From: DATIBQ01 sp964573395
GTDB lineage: Bacteria > Patescibacteriota > Minisyncoccia > Phycocordibacterales > UBA9973
DNA: 64,000 bases
NCBI GenBank assembly: GCA_964573395.1
Contig: CAZNJI010000004.1
Span: 27,838 to 91,837, forward strand
Direction: 5' to 3'
Within the stretch, counting starts at the first letter, position 1; the number at the start of each line of letters is the position of its first letter. Under the pieces are notes generated by a model. The model saw only the letters and a list, made by a program, of their open reading frames with translations, was not told where the DNA came from and ran no database searches. Below, piece by piece: positions 41,301 through 48,537 of this stretch. The position numbers were made by a program, and so were the translations under genes.

Positions 41301-42465
41301 ATATGACGGTGGTACCTCTTCTTATCCACAGTATCTGCACAACATGATGCAAGCTGAGAGTCCGAAAGATTGGCGCAGCTCTAACGGCGTGTGGGTGCCA
41401 AACTGGAATAGTCCAAGCTACCTCAACCGATTAAGAGCGCTGCACGAAGCACTCTATGCACACATCATGAATACCTCTTACACTCCTACGACAGGACCGC
41501 GTGCAGGACAAAGCATTCCATTCAAAGATGCTATCTATGCAATCGATATCCGCGGATTCGGTAACTGGGGCGAATGGCACACCGGAGACATCGTTGACTG
41601 GAATGCACACCCAGCAGGAACCGCGCCAACTATCGCAACACTCAAAACGATTATCGATCACCACACACAAGTATTTAAAGATTGGCCGCTTGTATTCATG
41701 GTTGCTGGCTATGATGGTGGTGCTACTGGCATTTCACTCTTCCCTCCATACCCAGAAGTTGCGTACTATGCGCTTACGGCAAAGAACGCCTGGGGTGACG
41801 TTGGATTCCGCCGCGACCAATGGGGTGCAACTGACAGCTACCTCCATACGCTCATGGCAGGAAACAATAAAACATACAATGGATCAGTGCCATTTAAGAC
41901 ACTCATTCTCAACAAGTACAAGACGGCACCGATTACTGGCGAGCCGATGCCTGCAAGCCTCGACATGGCTGACCTTGAAAACCAGGTAAATACCTACCAT
42001 GCTACCTCGTTTGGAAATGGAAACTACGGAGCATACCCAAGTTCACAAACAACACGAGACAGAATTCGAGCAGCGTTCAAACGGGCTGGATACCGACTGA
42101 TCCTTGAAGGAGGAAGCGTTGGAAACATCAGTCGCGGTTCGGCATTTTCGATCAGCTTAGACTGGAAAAACGTTGGAATTGCGCCAACATACGAAAACTG
42201 GGTTCCGACGTACGAGCTGAAGAATTCAAGCGGTACCGTTGTTTGGTCAGGAACTTCAAGCTTTAATCCGAAACTCTTCCTTCCGGAAAGCGGCACGAAG
42301 AAGGTAACGGACAGCTTCGTTGTTCCAACATCAGTACCGGCAGGAACCTATACGCTTTCGTTGAAAGTGAAGGATCCAGCAAACTACCGCCAGCCGCTTC
42401 CGCTCGCTATCCAGGGAAGACAGTCTGATGGAAGCTACGTCTTGAAGAGCGTAACCGTGCAGTAG
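38371..42465 (+). CDS. Giant secreted multidomain adhesin/glycosidase-like protein, 1364 aa
   Basis: ATG 38371 starts a signal peptide (ALLSAGFFLLIIGFGVVPAHAQ); the frame open from 38236 reads through the tRNA and is rejected upstream. Order of parts: a peptidoglycan-binding-like module (LKLQQWLNANGF..., about 30-125); two DUF4082-type beta modules (about 150-285 and 305-450) with THTGTLW and ETSSGWQT in each; a Pro-Thr linker between them (about 288-305); four bacterial Ig-like repeats of about 98 residues each (477-868) with ASDNxGVxGVQF and ARDAAGNT; and a C-terminal region (873-1364) resembling a TIM-barrel glycoside hydrolase/DUF4832 plus a final beta domain (AGTYTLSLKVKDP). It is probably a surface polysaccharide-binding protein; substrate unknown. 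Confidence 0.85.
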   Translation: MNKYIGALLSAGFFLLIIGFGVVPAHAQTTTPFTTNLSIGSTGPEVLKLQQWLNANGFVVAQSGPGSPGNETSSYGRATANAVLKFQEAHFSQILAPLGISKGTGRFAAATRNYLNSLLGGMVLGETTESFLASAGTPAGIEDNTSSLEIGMKFTPNVSGKITGVRFYKASNNYGTHTGTLWGSNGSRLATGTFTNETSSGWQTLTFDAPVSVTAGTTYTASYFAPQGRYSFTCNYFTSPRTVGNISTPTSAGVYRYGSSSAFPSQTFNYCNYWVDVVFVTGSTDPAPTPTPTPTPTPTPTPTPSGTVSLWSNSTTPTLVTDIQAYPVELGIKFSTTVPGTITGIKYYKGPQNTGTHTGTLWSSNGSKLASVTFTNETSSGWQTALFSNPVSIQANTTYVASYFTPVGFFSVDMNYFTASRSFNTYFNTSVGAGVFKYGSAGFPTTTLYSNYWVDVLFVPSTGGTTPPPPPPPSNDTSSPTVSLTAPGNRSTVSNTVTVSASASDNVGVAGVQFRVDGNNIGGEDTVAPYVIDWDTRSIANGRHYLTAVARDAAGNTRTSSQRRVTVSNTTTTPPSSDTTAPTVSITAPANGATVSGTTTVSASASDNMGVVGVQFKLNGTNLGLEDTSSPYSTSWNTTGAANGTYTLTATARDAAGNTRTTSAVSITVNNVVTPPADTTNPSVSFSAPASGATVSLATTVSANASDNVGVASVQFLVDGVSIGEDTTAPYSVSWITTTTTNGSHTLSAIARDAAGNTATATRSVTVNNATASNDTTPPVVTMLTPINNSTVSGTALVTASATDNIGVVGVQFKLNGQNLGSEDTTLPYEYSWNTSDYANGSYTLTATARDAAGNTRTAPGFGINVSNGTVPPPTGGSSFTFTQIPYSDPDIIAPGRGAEQWHNSTARIPNPTESQSRTTENSLDVYYRFEWARIEGATQGSYNWTYFDNLIRGAINNGQKFSFGIMTHYSDGGYVSYDGGTSSYPQYLHNMMQAESPKDWRSSNGVWVPNWNSPSYLNRLRALHEALYAHIMNTSYTPTTGPRAGQSIPFKDAIYAIDIRGFGNWGEWHTGDIVDWNAHPAGTAPTIATLKTIIDHHTQVFKDWPLVFMVAGYDGGATGISLFPPYPEVAYYALTAKNAWGDVGFRRDQWGATDSYLHTLMAGNNKTYNGSVPFKTLILNKYKTAPITGEPMPASLDMADLENQVNTYHATSFGNGNYGAYPSSQTTRDRIRAAFKRAGYRLILEGGSVGNISRGSAFSISLDWKNVGIAPTYENWVPTYELKNSSGTVVWSGTSSFNPKLFLPESGTKKVTDSFVVPTSVPAGTYTLSLKVKDPANYRQPLPLAIQGRQSDGSYVLKSVTVQ

Positions 42466-42490
42466 AATCAATAAATTAAAATTCAGTTTT

Positions 42491-42530
42491 AAAACAATAA
42501 AACCATTCTTGCGAATGGTTTTATTGTTTT
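42491..42530 (+). terminator. Intrinsic terminator
   Basis: An 18-bp perfect stem AAAACAATAAAACCATTC/GAATGGTTTTATTGTTTT with a 4-nt loop. Confidence 0.92.
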
Positions 42531-42644
42531 AAGTTTTCAACATCCGCATGGTTTTTCTCGTTCCATCGGCATCGTGCGCGTTATATACTGTAAAAGATTA
42601 CCCCTGCAATGGTCATGCGCGTGGTAATCAAAGTGGATGTAGCT

Positions 42645-42650
42645 TACATT
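42645..42650 (+). promoter_or_regulatory. -10 box of the DUF4383 gene, leaderless
   Basis: TACATT ends 7 nt before ATG 42658. The in-frame TTG 42649 overlaps the box. Confidence 0.4.
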
Positions 42651-42657
42651 GAAACAT

Positions 42658-43050
42658 ATGCATGTACAAAAATTAGCAAAAGTATTCGGGTGGATATTCA
42701 TCCTGCTTGGCGTCCTTGGTTTCGTACCGGGAGTAACCAGTGCAGACGGTATGCTCCTCGGTATTTTTCAAGTGAGTCCGCTGCATAATGTGCTGTACCT
42801 CATTTCTGGCGTACTCGCATTATGGCTCGGTAGAAGCGGTGCAGGTGCAAAATCTTACTTTAAGATTTTCGGTATTGTCTACGCGCTCGTGACCGTACTT
42901 GGATTCCTAAGCGGAGAAGTACTTGGTCTCATCAGCGTGAATTTGGCCGACAATGTCTTTCACCTGGTAATCGCCGTTGTTGCCCTTTGGACAGGGTTTT
43001 CAAGAAGCACTCCAAGAATGCCAAACCTGCAACAGGGGCAGCAGATGTAA
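42658..43050 (+). CDS. DUF4383 membrane protein
   Basis: A 130-residue protein with four helices. QKLAKVFGWIFILLGVLGFVPG, LLGIFQVSPLHNVLYLISGVLAL and NLADNVFHLVIAVVALWTGF give the DUF4383 signature (two helical hairpins, each with an HN/DN-xx-H-type motif). The function of the family is unknown. It is a single-gene unit that shares a terminator with recG. Confidence 0.88.
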   Translation: MHVQKLAKVFGWIFILLGVLGFVPGVTSADGMLLGIFQVSPLHNVLYLISGVLALWLGRSGAGAKSYFKIFGIVYALVTVLGFLSGEVLGLISVNLADNVFHLVIAVVALWTGFSRSTPRMPNLQQGQQM

Positions 43051-43068
43051 TTTTGGAAAGCTTATTTG

Positions 43069-43100
43069 AAAAACCCTCTGCTTACTAGCAGAGGGTTTTT
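43069..43100. terminator. Bidirectional terminator between DUF4383 and recG
   Basis: AAAAACCCTCTGC/GCAGAGGGTTTTT with a 6-nt loop. It touches the recG stop codon (43103-43101). Confidence 0.9.
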
Positions 43101-45266
43101 CTATTCAAAATGCACCTGCGCGAGCATTCCTGCTTTTTCTTTCAAGAGGGGATAAGAATCTAAAGCAACATCTTCTGAAACTATTTTCTGTGCTTCGAGA
43201 CGCGCCGCCTCAACGAGTTTGAGGTTTTTTATTGCATCCATGCCGATATCGGTAATGCCCCACTGCTTGAGGCCGGTCAGCTCGCCGGTGCCGCGCAGTT
43301 CGAGATCATATTCGGCAAGTTCAAAGCCGTTCTTCGCTTGAGTAAATAACCGAAGCCGCTCGATGGTCTTTTCCGTTTTAATATCGGCAAAAAGGTAGCA
43401 ATATGCCTGCAGGTTGCTCCGAGCGATGCGTCCGCGGAGCTGGTGCAGCTGCGCCAATCCGAACCGTTCAGCCCCTTCGATAATCATGAGCGTTGCATTC
43501 GGCACGTTCACGCCCACTTCGACGACGGAAGTTGCCACCAGAATGGCAATGGTTCCCTCATGAAACGCACGCATCACAGATTCTTTTTTCTGCTTGGTCA
43601 TTTTGCTGTGCAGGATGCCAATGTCGTATTCGGGGAAGACATGTTCCTTTAACCGCCGTGCTTCTTCAGTCACTGATTTCACCTGCAGCTTCACTGCTGT
43701 TTCAGGATCGGCTTCGGCTATGCGCGGACAGATAACGTACAACTGCCGTCCACTCTGCAGTTCTTGCTGTATCCTTTCATAGATCTGGTTTCGGTTTTCC
43801 GGAATGACTATTTCGGTGGCAACCGGTTTCCGTCCAAGCGGCATTTCATCGAGGAGCGAAAGATCAAGATCACCATACATGGTAAGCGCGAGCGTTCGAG
43901 GAATCGGCGTTGCGGTCATCGATAACAGGTGCGGAAAATGCTCGTCTTTTTTTGCAATTGCTTTGCGTTGATTTAATCCAAAACGGTGCTGCTCGTCGAT
44001 GATGGCAAGGGCAAGATGTTTGAACTTTAGCGATTTCTGAATCAGCGCGTGCGTGCCGATGACCATCGGAATTTCTCCATTCGCTATCCATTTTGCAAGC
44101 TGTGCTCGCGAGATGGCGGTCCATGGTGTAGCTGCACTTGCTACCTTGCTCGGGAATTTGCGGCAACCACTGCCGGTGATGAGCGCAATTGAAATGCCGC
44201 TTCCTTTAAAATAGTTAATAAAGGATTCGAAATGCTGGGTCGCCAGGATTTCAGTGGGAGCCATGTAGGCAACTTGCAAATTGCCGTACGTTTGGCGTTT
44301 TCCTGCCACCGACGGCCGATTGGTAACCGTTACGTAGGCTGCCGCTGCGGCAACCGCCGTTTTTCCCGATCCAACATCGCCTTCAAGCAGCCTCGACATC
44401 GGGACGGTTTTTTCGAGGTCACTTCCAATTTGTAGAATGGCGCGCTCCTGCCCCTTGGTGAGCGGAAACGGGAAGCGATCCGTGAATTGCTTCAACGCTT
44501 TCTGATCGATTGTTATTGCATATGAAATATTTTTCTTTAAGAGTTCTCGTTCTTGTAGCCGCGCGAGCTGCAAGAAAAAAATTTCTTCGAACGAAAATCG
44601 TTTCCGGGCAACGAGGGCATCGGCGCGCATTTTCGGCTGGTGAATCCAAATGAAGGCACTCTTCAGCGTTGGCAGGCTGTACTGATTCAGTATGTTCTCC
44701 GGCAGGTATTCCGGAAATTCATTCAGCAGGCGGAGCGTTTTTTTAACGGTGTGCTCGATCCAGTTCGATGAAATCCCTTTTGTTTCTCCATAGACTGGCT
44801 GGAGCGCACCTTTTGCATCTTGGCCGAAGATGCTGTCGTGCGAATCGATCGGCAATATTTTTACCTTGTTGATGGAAGGGTTGGCAAGCGTTAAACCGCT
44901 GCGCTGCCGGCTCACTTTTCCGGAGAGCGATACGGTCGTTCCTGCGGGGTACATTTTTGCAATGTAGGGCTGATTGAACCACACGGCGCGCAGCGTGCCG
45001 CTCGGATCCTCAATGATTCCTTCGGTCATCGGGGTTTTCGTTTGGTGGGTTTTTTTCGTCTCCATCCTTTTCAGGATTCCGTATACGGTAACTTGCTCTT
45101 CGGCTGTAATGCTGCTTATTGATCTGAATTCTGCAGCGTCAGCGTACCGTGCAGGGAAGTAGCGGAGCAGATCTTCAAGGGTCTTCAGTTTCAGCCGAAT
45201 GAGCCCGTCGCGGACGGGTTTTTCAAGCCGGAAGTGCTGCTCGATTGTATCGGAGAGATGTGCCAT
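43101..45266 (-). CDS. recG: ATP-dependent DNA helicase RecG
   Basis: ATG 45266 gives 721 residues (MAHLSDTIEQHF...). The longer start at 45284 would lie in the upstream terminator. The N-terminal wedge domain with OB fold (EQVTVYGILKRMETKK, TTVSLSGKVSRQRSG) precedes helicase domains with GDVGSGKTAVAAAAA, the DEQHRFG box, SMTATPIPRTLALT and ATSVVEVGVNVPNA...QLHQLRGRIARS. RecG remodels stalled forks and Holliday junctions. It follows the two-component operon on the same strand. Confidence 0.97.
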   Translation of the reverse strand: MAHLSDTIEQHFRLEKPVRDGLIRLKLKTLEDLLRYFPARYADAAEFRSISSITAEEQVTVYGILKRMETKKTHQTKTPMTEGIIEDPSGTLRAVWFNQPYIAKMYPAGTTVSLSGKVSRQRSGLTLANPSINKVKILPIDSHDSIFGQDAKGALQPVYGETKGISSNWIEHTVKKTLRLLNEFPEYLPENILNQYSLPTLKSAFIWIHQPKMRADALVARKRFSFEEIFFLQLARLQERELLKKNISYAITIDQKALKQFTDRFPFPLTKGQERAILQIGSDLEKTVPMSRLLEGDVGSGKTAVAAAAAYVTVTNRPSVAGKRQTYGNLQVAYMAPTEILATQHFESFINYFKGSGISIALITGSGCRKFPSKVASAATPWTAISRAQLAKWIANGEIPMVIGTHALIQKSLKFKHLALAIIDEQHRFGLNQRKAIAKKDEHFPHLLSMTATPIPRTLALTMYGDLDLSLLDEMPLGRKPVATEIVIPENRNQIYERIQQELQSGRQLYVICPRIAEADPETAVKLQVKSVTEEARRLKEHVFPEYDIGILHSKMTKQKKESVMRAFHEGTIAILVATSVVEVGVNVPNATLMIIEGAERFGLAQLHQLRGRIARSNLQAYCYLFADIKTEKTIERLRLFTQAKNGFELAEYDLELRGTGELTGLKQWGITDIGMDAIKNLKLVEAARLEAQKIVSEDVALDSYPLLKEKAGMLAQVHFE

Positions 45267-45267
45267 G

Positions 45268-45293
45268 CAAAAACACGCCGGCAATCGGCGTGT
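45268..45293 (-). terminator. Intrinsic terminator after the response regulator gene
   Basis: Minus strand ACACGCCG/CGGCGTGT with 5-nt loop and TTTTT, ending 2 nt before the recG ATG. recG expression must come from read-through or an unseen promoter. Confidence 0.8.
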
Positions 45294-45301
45294 ACAAACT
45301 G

Positions 45302-45667
45302 CTACCCGACGATTCCTTTTATCTTTTGCACAATCTCGTCGAGGGTGTAATTTGCTTTAATGATGAATTCAGTCGCTCCGGCAGCTTTTGCTTTTTCCAT
45401 GTCTTTTTCGTCCGAAAGATTCGAAAAAATGATGACGGGAACATTCTTCGTTTTTTCGTCCATTTTCAGTTTTTCAAGAATTTGGAATCCATCGAGGCCG
45501 GGAAGCACAAGGTCGAGCAGTACTATGTCAGGAGTAATTTCGCCTAAAATGCGATTGATGTCTTCATTGGAGGTAGCGGGGAATACTTCAAAACCTTCTC
45601 GGTTAAATTTCGAGCTCTCAAGGTTTTTGAGGAATGAGTCGTCTTCGACTATCAGGATCTTCTTCAT
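45302..45667 (-). CDS. CheY-like response regulator, single receiver domain
   Basis: A 121-residue protein: acidic pair in ILIVEDD, phospho-acceptor Asp52 in DIVLLDLVLPG, Thr/Ser position in VIIFSNLS and conserved Lys in EFIIKAN. There is no output domain, so it acts by protein contact. It lies 15 nt after the histidine kinase gene. It resembles the receiver at 59934 (shared FSNLS/LSNLG and KAN ends), so the two are probably paralogues. Confidence 0.95.
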   Translation of the reverse strand: MKKILIVEDDSFLKNLESSKFNREGFEVFPATSNEDINRILGEITPDIVLLDLVLPGLDGFQILEKLKMDEKTKNVPVIIFSNLSDEKDMEKAKAAGATEFIIKANYTLDEIVQKIKGIVG

Positions 45668-45682
45668 ATCTGGCTAGTATAC

Positions 45683-46447
45683 CTAAGAAGCGGGCTTTTC
45701 GGAAGTGGCAAGCGGAATGGTAATGGTAAAGGTGGTTCCGACCCCTTCTTTACTCTCAAACGCAATGGTTCCGCCATGCTTTTCGATGATCTGCTTGGTG
45801 GTATAGAGGCCGAGCCCCGAGCCGACCATTTCCTTCTTGATGGCGTTCGTTGCGCGGAAGAATTTGTTGAAAATGTTCTGCTGTTCCGATTCCGGAATGC
45901 CGATGCCGCCGTCTTTAACGAGCAGTGTGGCATTTTTTTCATCAGCCGAGAGGGCAACTGAGACGCGCTTGCCCGGCTCGCTGTACTTGATGCCGTTTTC
46001 AATTAAGTTTTGAATGACGACGCGAAGCTTCAGCTGATCGGCAAAGACAATCATCTGATTTGCCGGTTTGATGAAAACCAGTTCAACGCCGCGCTTGAAT
46101 CCTTCGCTTCTGAAATCGAATATCACTTCATCAACGAGCGAAACGAGATCGAGCTCGGAAAAATCATACTTGATGGTCGCATTATCGGTATGGTTGAGCG
46201 TGAGGACGTCGTTGACGAGGCTGACCATGCGGTCGTTTGAAAGTATGGCCCGCTCAAGGAGCGAATGCTGGCCTTCGGAAAGGGTGCCGAAATCGCCGTC
46301 AACGAGCATCTTCAACAGCCACTTTACCGCGGAGAGCGAAGTGCGAAGTTCATGTGCAGAAATGGAAATGAGATCGGCTTTGTTCTGATTGGCGGTTTGG
46401 AGCCGTTTAATCTCTGCTTCGTATACTTCTTTTTCAGATTCCGTCAT
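45683..46447 (-). CDS. Sensor-less histidine kinase
   Basis: A 254-residue protein: a short N-terminal coiled coil (ESEKEVYEAEIKRLQTANQNK), the H-box SISAHELRTSLSAVKWLL with His32, then ATPase motifs NLIENGIKYS, VKDGGIGIPE, FFRATNA and GSGLGLYTTKQI. It has no membrane segment and no PAS/GAF sensor, so its input must come from a partner, possibly the DoxX-like protein encoded 6 nt upstream. The cognate regulator is encoded 15 nt downstream. Confidence 0.95.
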   Translation of the reverse strand: MTESEKEVYEAEIKRLQTANQNKADLISISAHELRTSLSAVKWLLKMLVDGDFGTLSEGQHSLLERAILSNDRMVSLVNDVLTLNHTDNATIKYDFSELDLVSLVDEVIFDFRSEGFKRGVELVFIKPANQMIVFADQLKLRVVIQNLIENGIKYSEPGKRVSVALSADEKNATLLVKDGGIGIPESEQQNIFNKFFRATNAIKKEMVGSGLGLYTTKQIIEKHGGTIAFESKEGVGTTFTITIPLATSEKPAS

Positions 46448-46453
46448 GGTTCT

Positions 46454-46933
46454 TTAGCAGGTGCACACGCCTTTGATGCAATCACATCCTGGTTTGCAGT
46501 TGCACTTCTCGCCATGGATGGAGCAGACGCCGTTTTTGCAGTCAGCGCAGTGCGCTCCGCCGTGCCTGCAGGCGTGGCAGCTGCACCAGCTTGATCGAAG
46601 GTATGAACCAACCCATACCAGGAAGAGGGCACCGCCGGCAATCAGGCCGCTCATGCCAAGCATTAATTCAACTGCCACTGCGCCGCCAAGGACGCTGCTT
46701 GCAGCAAGAATGGCAAAGCGGTGCGTTTTAGGAATCCAGAGGAGGACGGTAAGAAGTATTTCAACGACGCCGAGCGCTACGCGGTATTGATCGATGCCGA
46801 GTGATTGAAACAGAATTGTTTCCTGGGAAGCGCCTGAAATTTTCCCGAAGCCGTTAATGAAGAGTAGAAGCGTGGGAAGTGCCAATACTATGCTGCCAAT
46901 GATTTTTTTTGCCGAATGGGTGCCTAATGTCAT
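46454..46933 (-). CDS. DoxX-like membrane protein with cysteine-rich metal-binding tail
   Basis: A 159-residue protein. Residues 1-112 have four helices in a DoxX/MauE-like arrangement (IIGSIVLALPTLLLFINGFGKISG, YRVALGVVEILLTVLLWIP, FAILAASSVLGGAVAVELML, GLIAGGALFLVWVGSYL). The last 45 residues carry 12 Cys and 3 His in CxC and CxxC patterns (CSCHACRHGGAHC, CKNGVCSIHGEKCNCKPGC, CIKGVCTC), like a metallothionein. It is the first gene of an operon with a histidine kinase and receiver. A metal or redox sensing/buffering role is inference. Confidence 0.75.
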   Translation of the reverse strand: MTLGTHSAKKIIGSIVLALPTLLLFINGFGKISGASQETILFQSLGIDQYRVALGVVEILLTVLLWIPKTHRFAILAASSVLGGAVAVELMLGMSGLIAGGALFLVWVGSYLRSSWCSCHACRHGGAHCADCKNGVCSIHGEKCNCKPGCDCIKGVCTC

Positions 46934-46990
46934 GCGAATATATGTAATTGATAGATAATGACTTATTGTAGCATTTTCGGCAGTCGATAG

Positions 46991-47006
46991 AAAAAAGCGC
47001 TTTTTT
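46991..47006. terminator. Possible terminator, A6-GCGC-T6
   Basis: A perfect palindrome AAAAAAGCGCTTTTTT between the divergent DoxX-like gene and tRNA-Ser. Weak stem, and its direction is unclear. Confidence 0.3.
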
Positions 47007-47032
47007 ATGTTAGAGTTTGCCGGAATATATAT

Positions 47033-47122
47033 GGAGACGTGGCTGAGCTGGTCGAAAGCGCCTCACTGCTAACGAGGTAAGCCCGTTAAACGGCTTCGAG
47101 GGTTCGAATCCCTCCGTCTCCG
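47033..47122 (+). tRNA. tRNA-Ser (anticodon GCU)
   Basis: Acceptor GGAGACG/CGTCTCC, discriminator G, long variable arm AAGCCCG...CGGCTTC, T-arm GAGGG TTCGAAT CCCTC and anticodon GCT at 47068-47070. The base pair nearest the anticodon loop is an A-C mismatch. No CCA is encoded (GCAAA follows). The class II variable arm and G73 fit serine. Confidence 0.92.
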
Positions 47123-47546
47123 CAAAGTCTTGAGCGAAGTGAAAGCTTTGCAGAGACGAGCAAAACAGGGTTTTGCGTGGGGGATTCGAACGACGGAGGC
47201 AATTGAGTATTCAAGAGAATACGAAGCCGAGTCGGTGCCCAGACTAACATTTTCGGGCGAGAAAATTTAAGTCGCGGGCGAATCCTCCGTCTCCGCCAAC
47301 CCCCGACCCCCATGTTGGACACCTTCGATTTCCAACGCTATCGCTGCCTTCCACCACAGGGGTTGGCGACAATCGCACAATGAGGCGCGATTGCGGAGAC
47401 GGTGACATACTTGAGTATGTCACGGGAGGGATTCGAAAAGCGCAGCGATGTTTTGCGAGCCAGCAAAACCGCGAGCTGGGGTCGAGAAATTTTAAGAGCG
47501 ACGGCGAATAAAATATTCGTGACCGAATATTCCCCCGTCTCCGCCA
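47115..47546. repeat. Array of direct and inverted tRNA-Ser 3'-end copies
   Basis: The tRNA-Ser 3' end recurs in alternating orientation. After the tRNA itself come an inverted copy (AGAGACG 47152-47158 ... GGGGATTCGAAC to 47191) split by a 21-nt hairpin insert, a direct copy ending CTCCGTCTCCGCCA (47285-47298), an inverted copy (GGAGACG 47395-47401 ... GGAGGGATTCGAA to 47437) split by a 23-nt hairpin insert, and a direct copy ending CCGTCTCCGCCA (47535-47546). The two resulting units (47152-47298, 47395-47546) also share an interior segment (GAGAAATTTTAAG-like then CGGCGAAT). No ORF is credible on either strand. Confidence 0.8.
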
Positions 47547-47557
47547 GTACAGATTTC

Positions 47558-47586
47558 TTGACATTAGTTTTTATATATGATACAAA
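47558..47586 (+). promoter_or_regulatory. Promoter of the DUF397 gene
   Basis: TTGACA (47558-47563), a 17-bp spacer and TACAAA (47581-47586). It begins 12 bp after the tRNA-derived repeat. Confidence 0.55.
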
Positions 47587-47625
47587 AATATTGAAAAAGC
47601 TTTTTCTAAAATTAAATTTTTAATT

Positions 47626-47847
47626 ATGCAAAAAAAGACGAACACCCGTTTTAAAGACAATGATTTCAAGAAAGGAACGGGTAGTGACGGTAAGCCCTTT
47701 TGCTGTGTAATGGTCGCTCGTGATAAAGATGGAGTGGCTGTTCGTGACAGTAAGGATTCGAAAAAAAACACCCTTCACTTTAATAACAAGGAATGGGAAG
47801 TTTTTCTTCAAGCCATCAAGGATGGAGAATTTGAAGTAGTGAAATAA
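47626..47847 (+). CDS. DUF397-like small protein
   Basis: A 73-residue protein. GKPFCCVMVARDKDGVAVRDSKDSK followed by TLHFNNKEWEVFLQAIKDGEFEV matches the DUF397 pattern CVEVA...VAVRDSKDP...L.F...W.AFL..VK.GEF. DUF397 proteins are known mainly from Actinobacteria, usually beside helix-turn-helix genes. Here no such partner is adjacent. Own promoter and terminator. Confidence 0.78.
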   Translation: MQKKTNTRFKDNDFKKGTGSDGKPFCCVMVARDKDGVAVRDSKDSKKNTLHFNNKEWEVFLQAIKDGEFEVVK

Positions 47848-47859
47848 TTTCTGATTTTA

Positions 47860-47888
47860 GAAAGTAGTTAATCACTACTTTCTTTTTT
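47860..47888 (+). terminator. Intrinsic terminator
   Basis: GAAAGTAGT/ACTACTTTC with TAATC loop, then six T. Confidence 0.9.
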
Positions 47889-47902
47889 ATTAAAAAAATA
47901 TT

Positions 47903-48400
47903 ATGCATCAAAAAGATAAAAAACTTTATATTATTCCAGGATACCGAGAATCTACTAGGAAAAAACCCTATAGACAGATAGCAGCCCTTGGGTTAAAGAA
48001 AAAATATAAAATCATTAAGATAAATCCAAAATGGAACGTATCGTTAGTATCACAAATCGTTCCTGTGGGTAAGAATGATGTTATTTTTGGTTTTTCTCTC
48101 GGGGGTATTCTTGCTCTTTTGATTGCTCAAAAATTTGCTTGTAAAAAAGTAATACTTGCTTCTGCTACTACGCATAAATGTGCTAATGATTTAAAAACAT
48201 TTCTACCTGCTGATATCATAAAAGATATTAGAAAAACAAAGAAAAATGTTGCAAGTAAGGTAATTAGGTTCTATGGAGAGTTCGAACGAGAGGATGCAAT
48301 AAAATACTTACCGGAAGGTGCTTCTATACAGAAATTTATTTCAAAAACTGAGCACAATCTATCCGAGGCTTATATTGATGCTATTGATAAGGTACTTTAA
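47903..48400 (+). CDS. Small alpha/beta hydrolase-like protein
   Basis: A 165-residue protein. LYIIPGYRES is the first strand and oxyanion region, GFSLGGILALLIA the nucleophile elbow (Ser65), and VIRFYGEFERED and EHNLSEAYIDAI late positions that could supply acid and His. It is shorter than most hydrolases of the fold and lacks a cap. Substrate unknown. Like the DUF397 gene it is AT-rich compared with the pil genes. Confidence 0.65.
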   Translation: MHQKDKKLYIIPGYRESTRKKPYRQIAALGLKKKYKIIKINPKWNVSLVSQIVPVGKNDVIFGFSLGGILALLIAQKFACKKVILASATTHKCANDLKTFLPADIIKDIRKTKKNVASKVIRFYGEFEREDAIKYLPEGASIQKFISKTEHNLSEAYIDAIDKVL

Positions 48401-48537
48401 AAATTCTGAAAATAAATTTAACTTCGTACATATAGAGTCAATAGTAAAAACTACCCATCTCTAATAAAAAATACTCGTTTGATTTCACACATAAAAAATC
48501 AAAAAAATCAGGGAAATATACTATACTATAAGGAACC

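Noticed and set aside
42579..42640. Alternative promoter TATACTG near 42584 for the DUF4383 gene
   Set aside because: It has no -35 and would give a leader unlike the neighbouring genes; the box at 42645 fits the common 7-nt spacing better.
47086..47322. Minus-strand frame translating as ...RSRLCGDGGIRTLEAV
   Set aside because: GDGGIRT is the well-known false translation of a tRNA-Ser 3' end read backwards. The frame covers the tRNA and its repeats.
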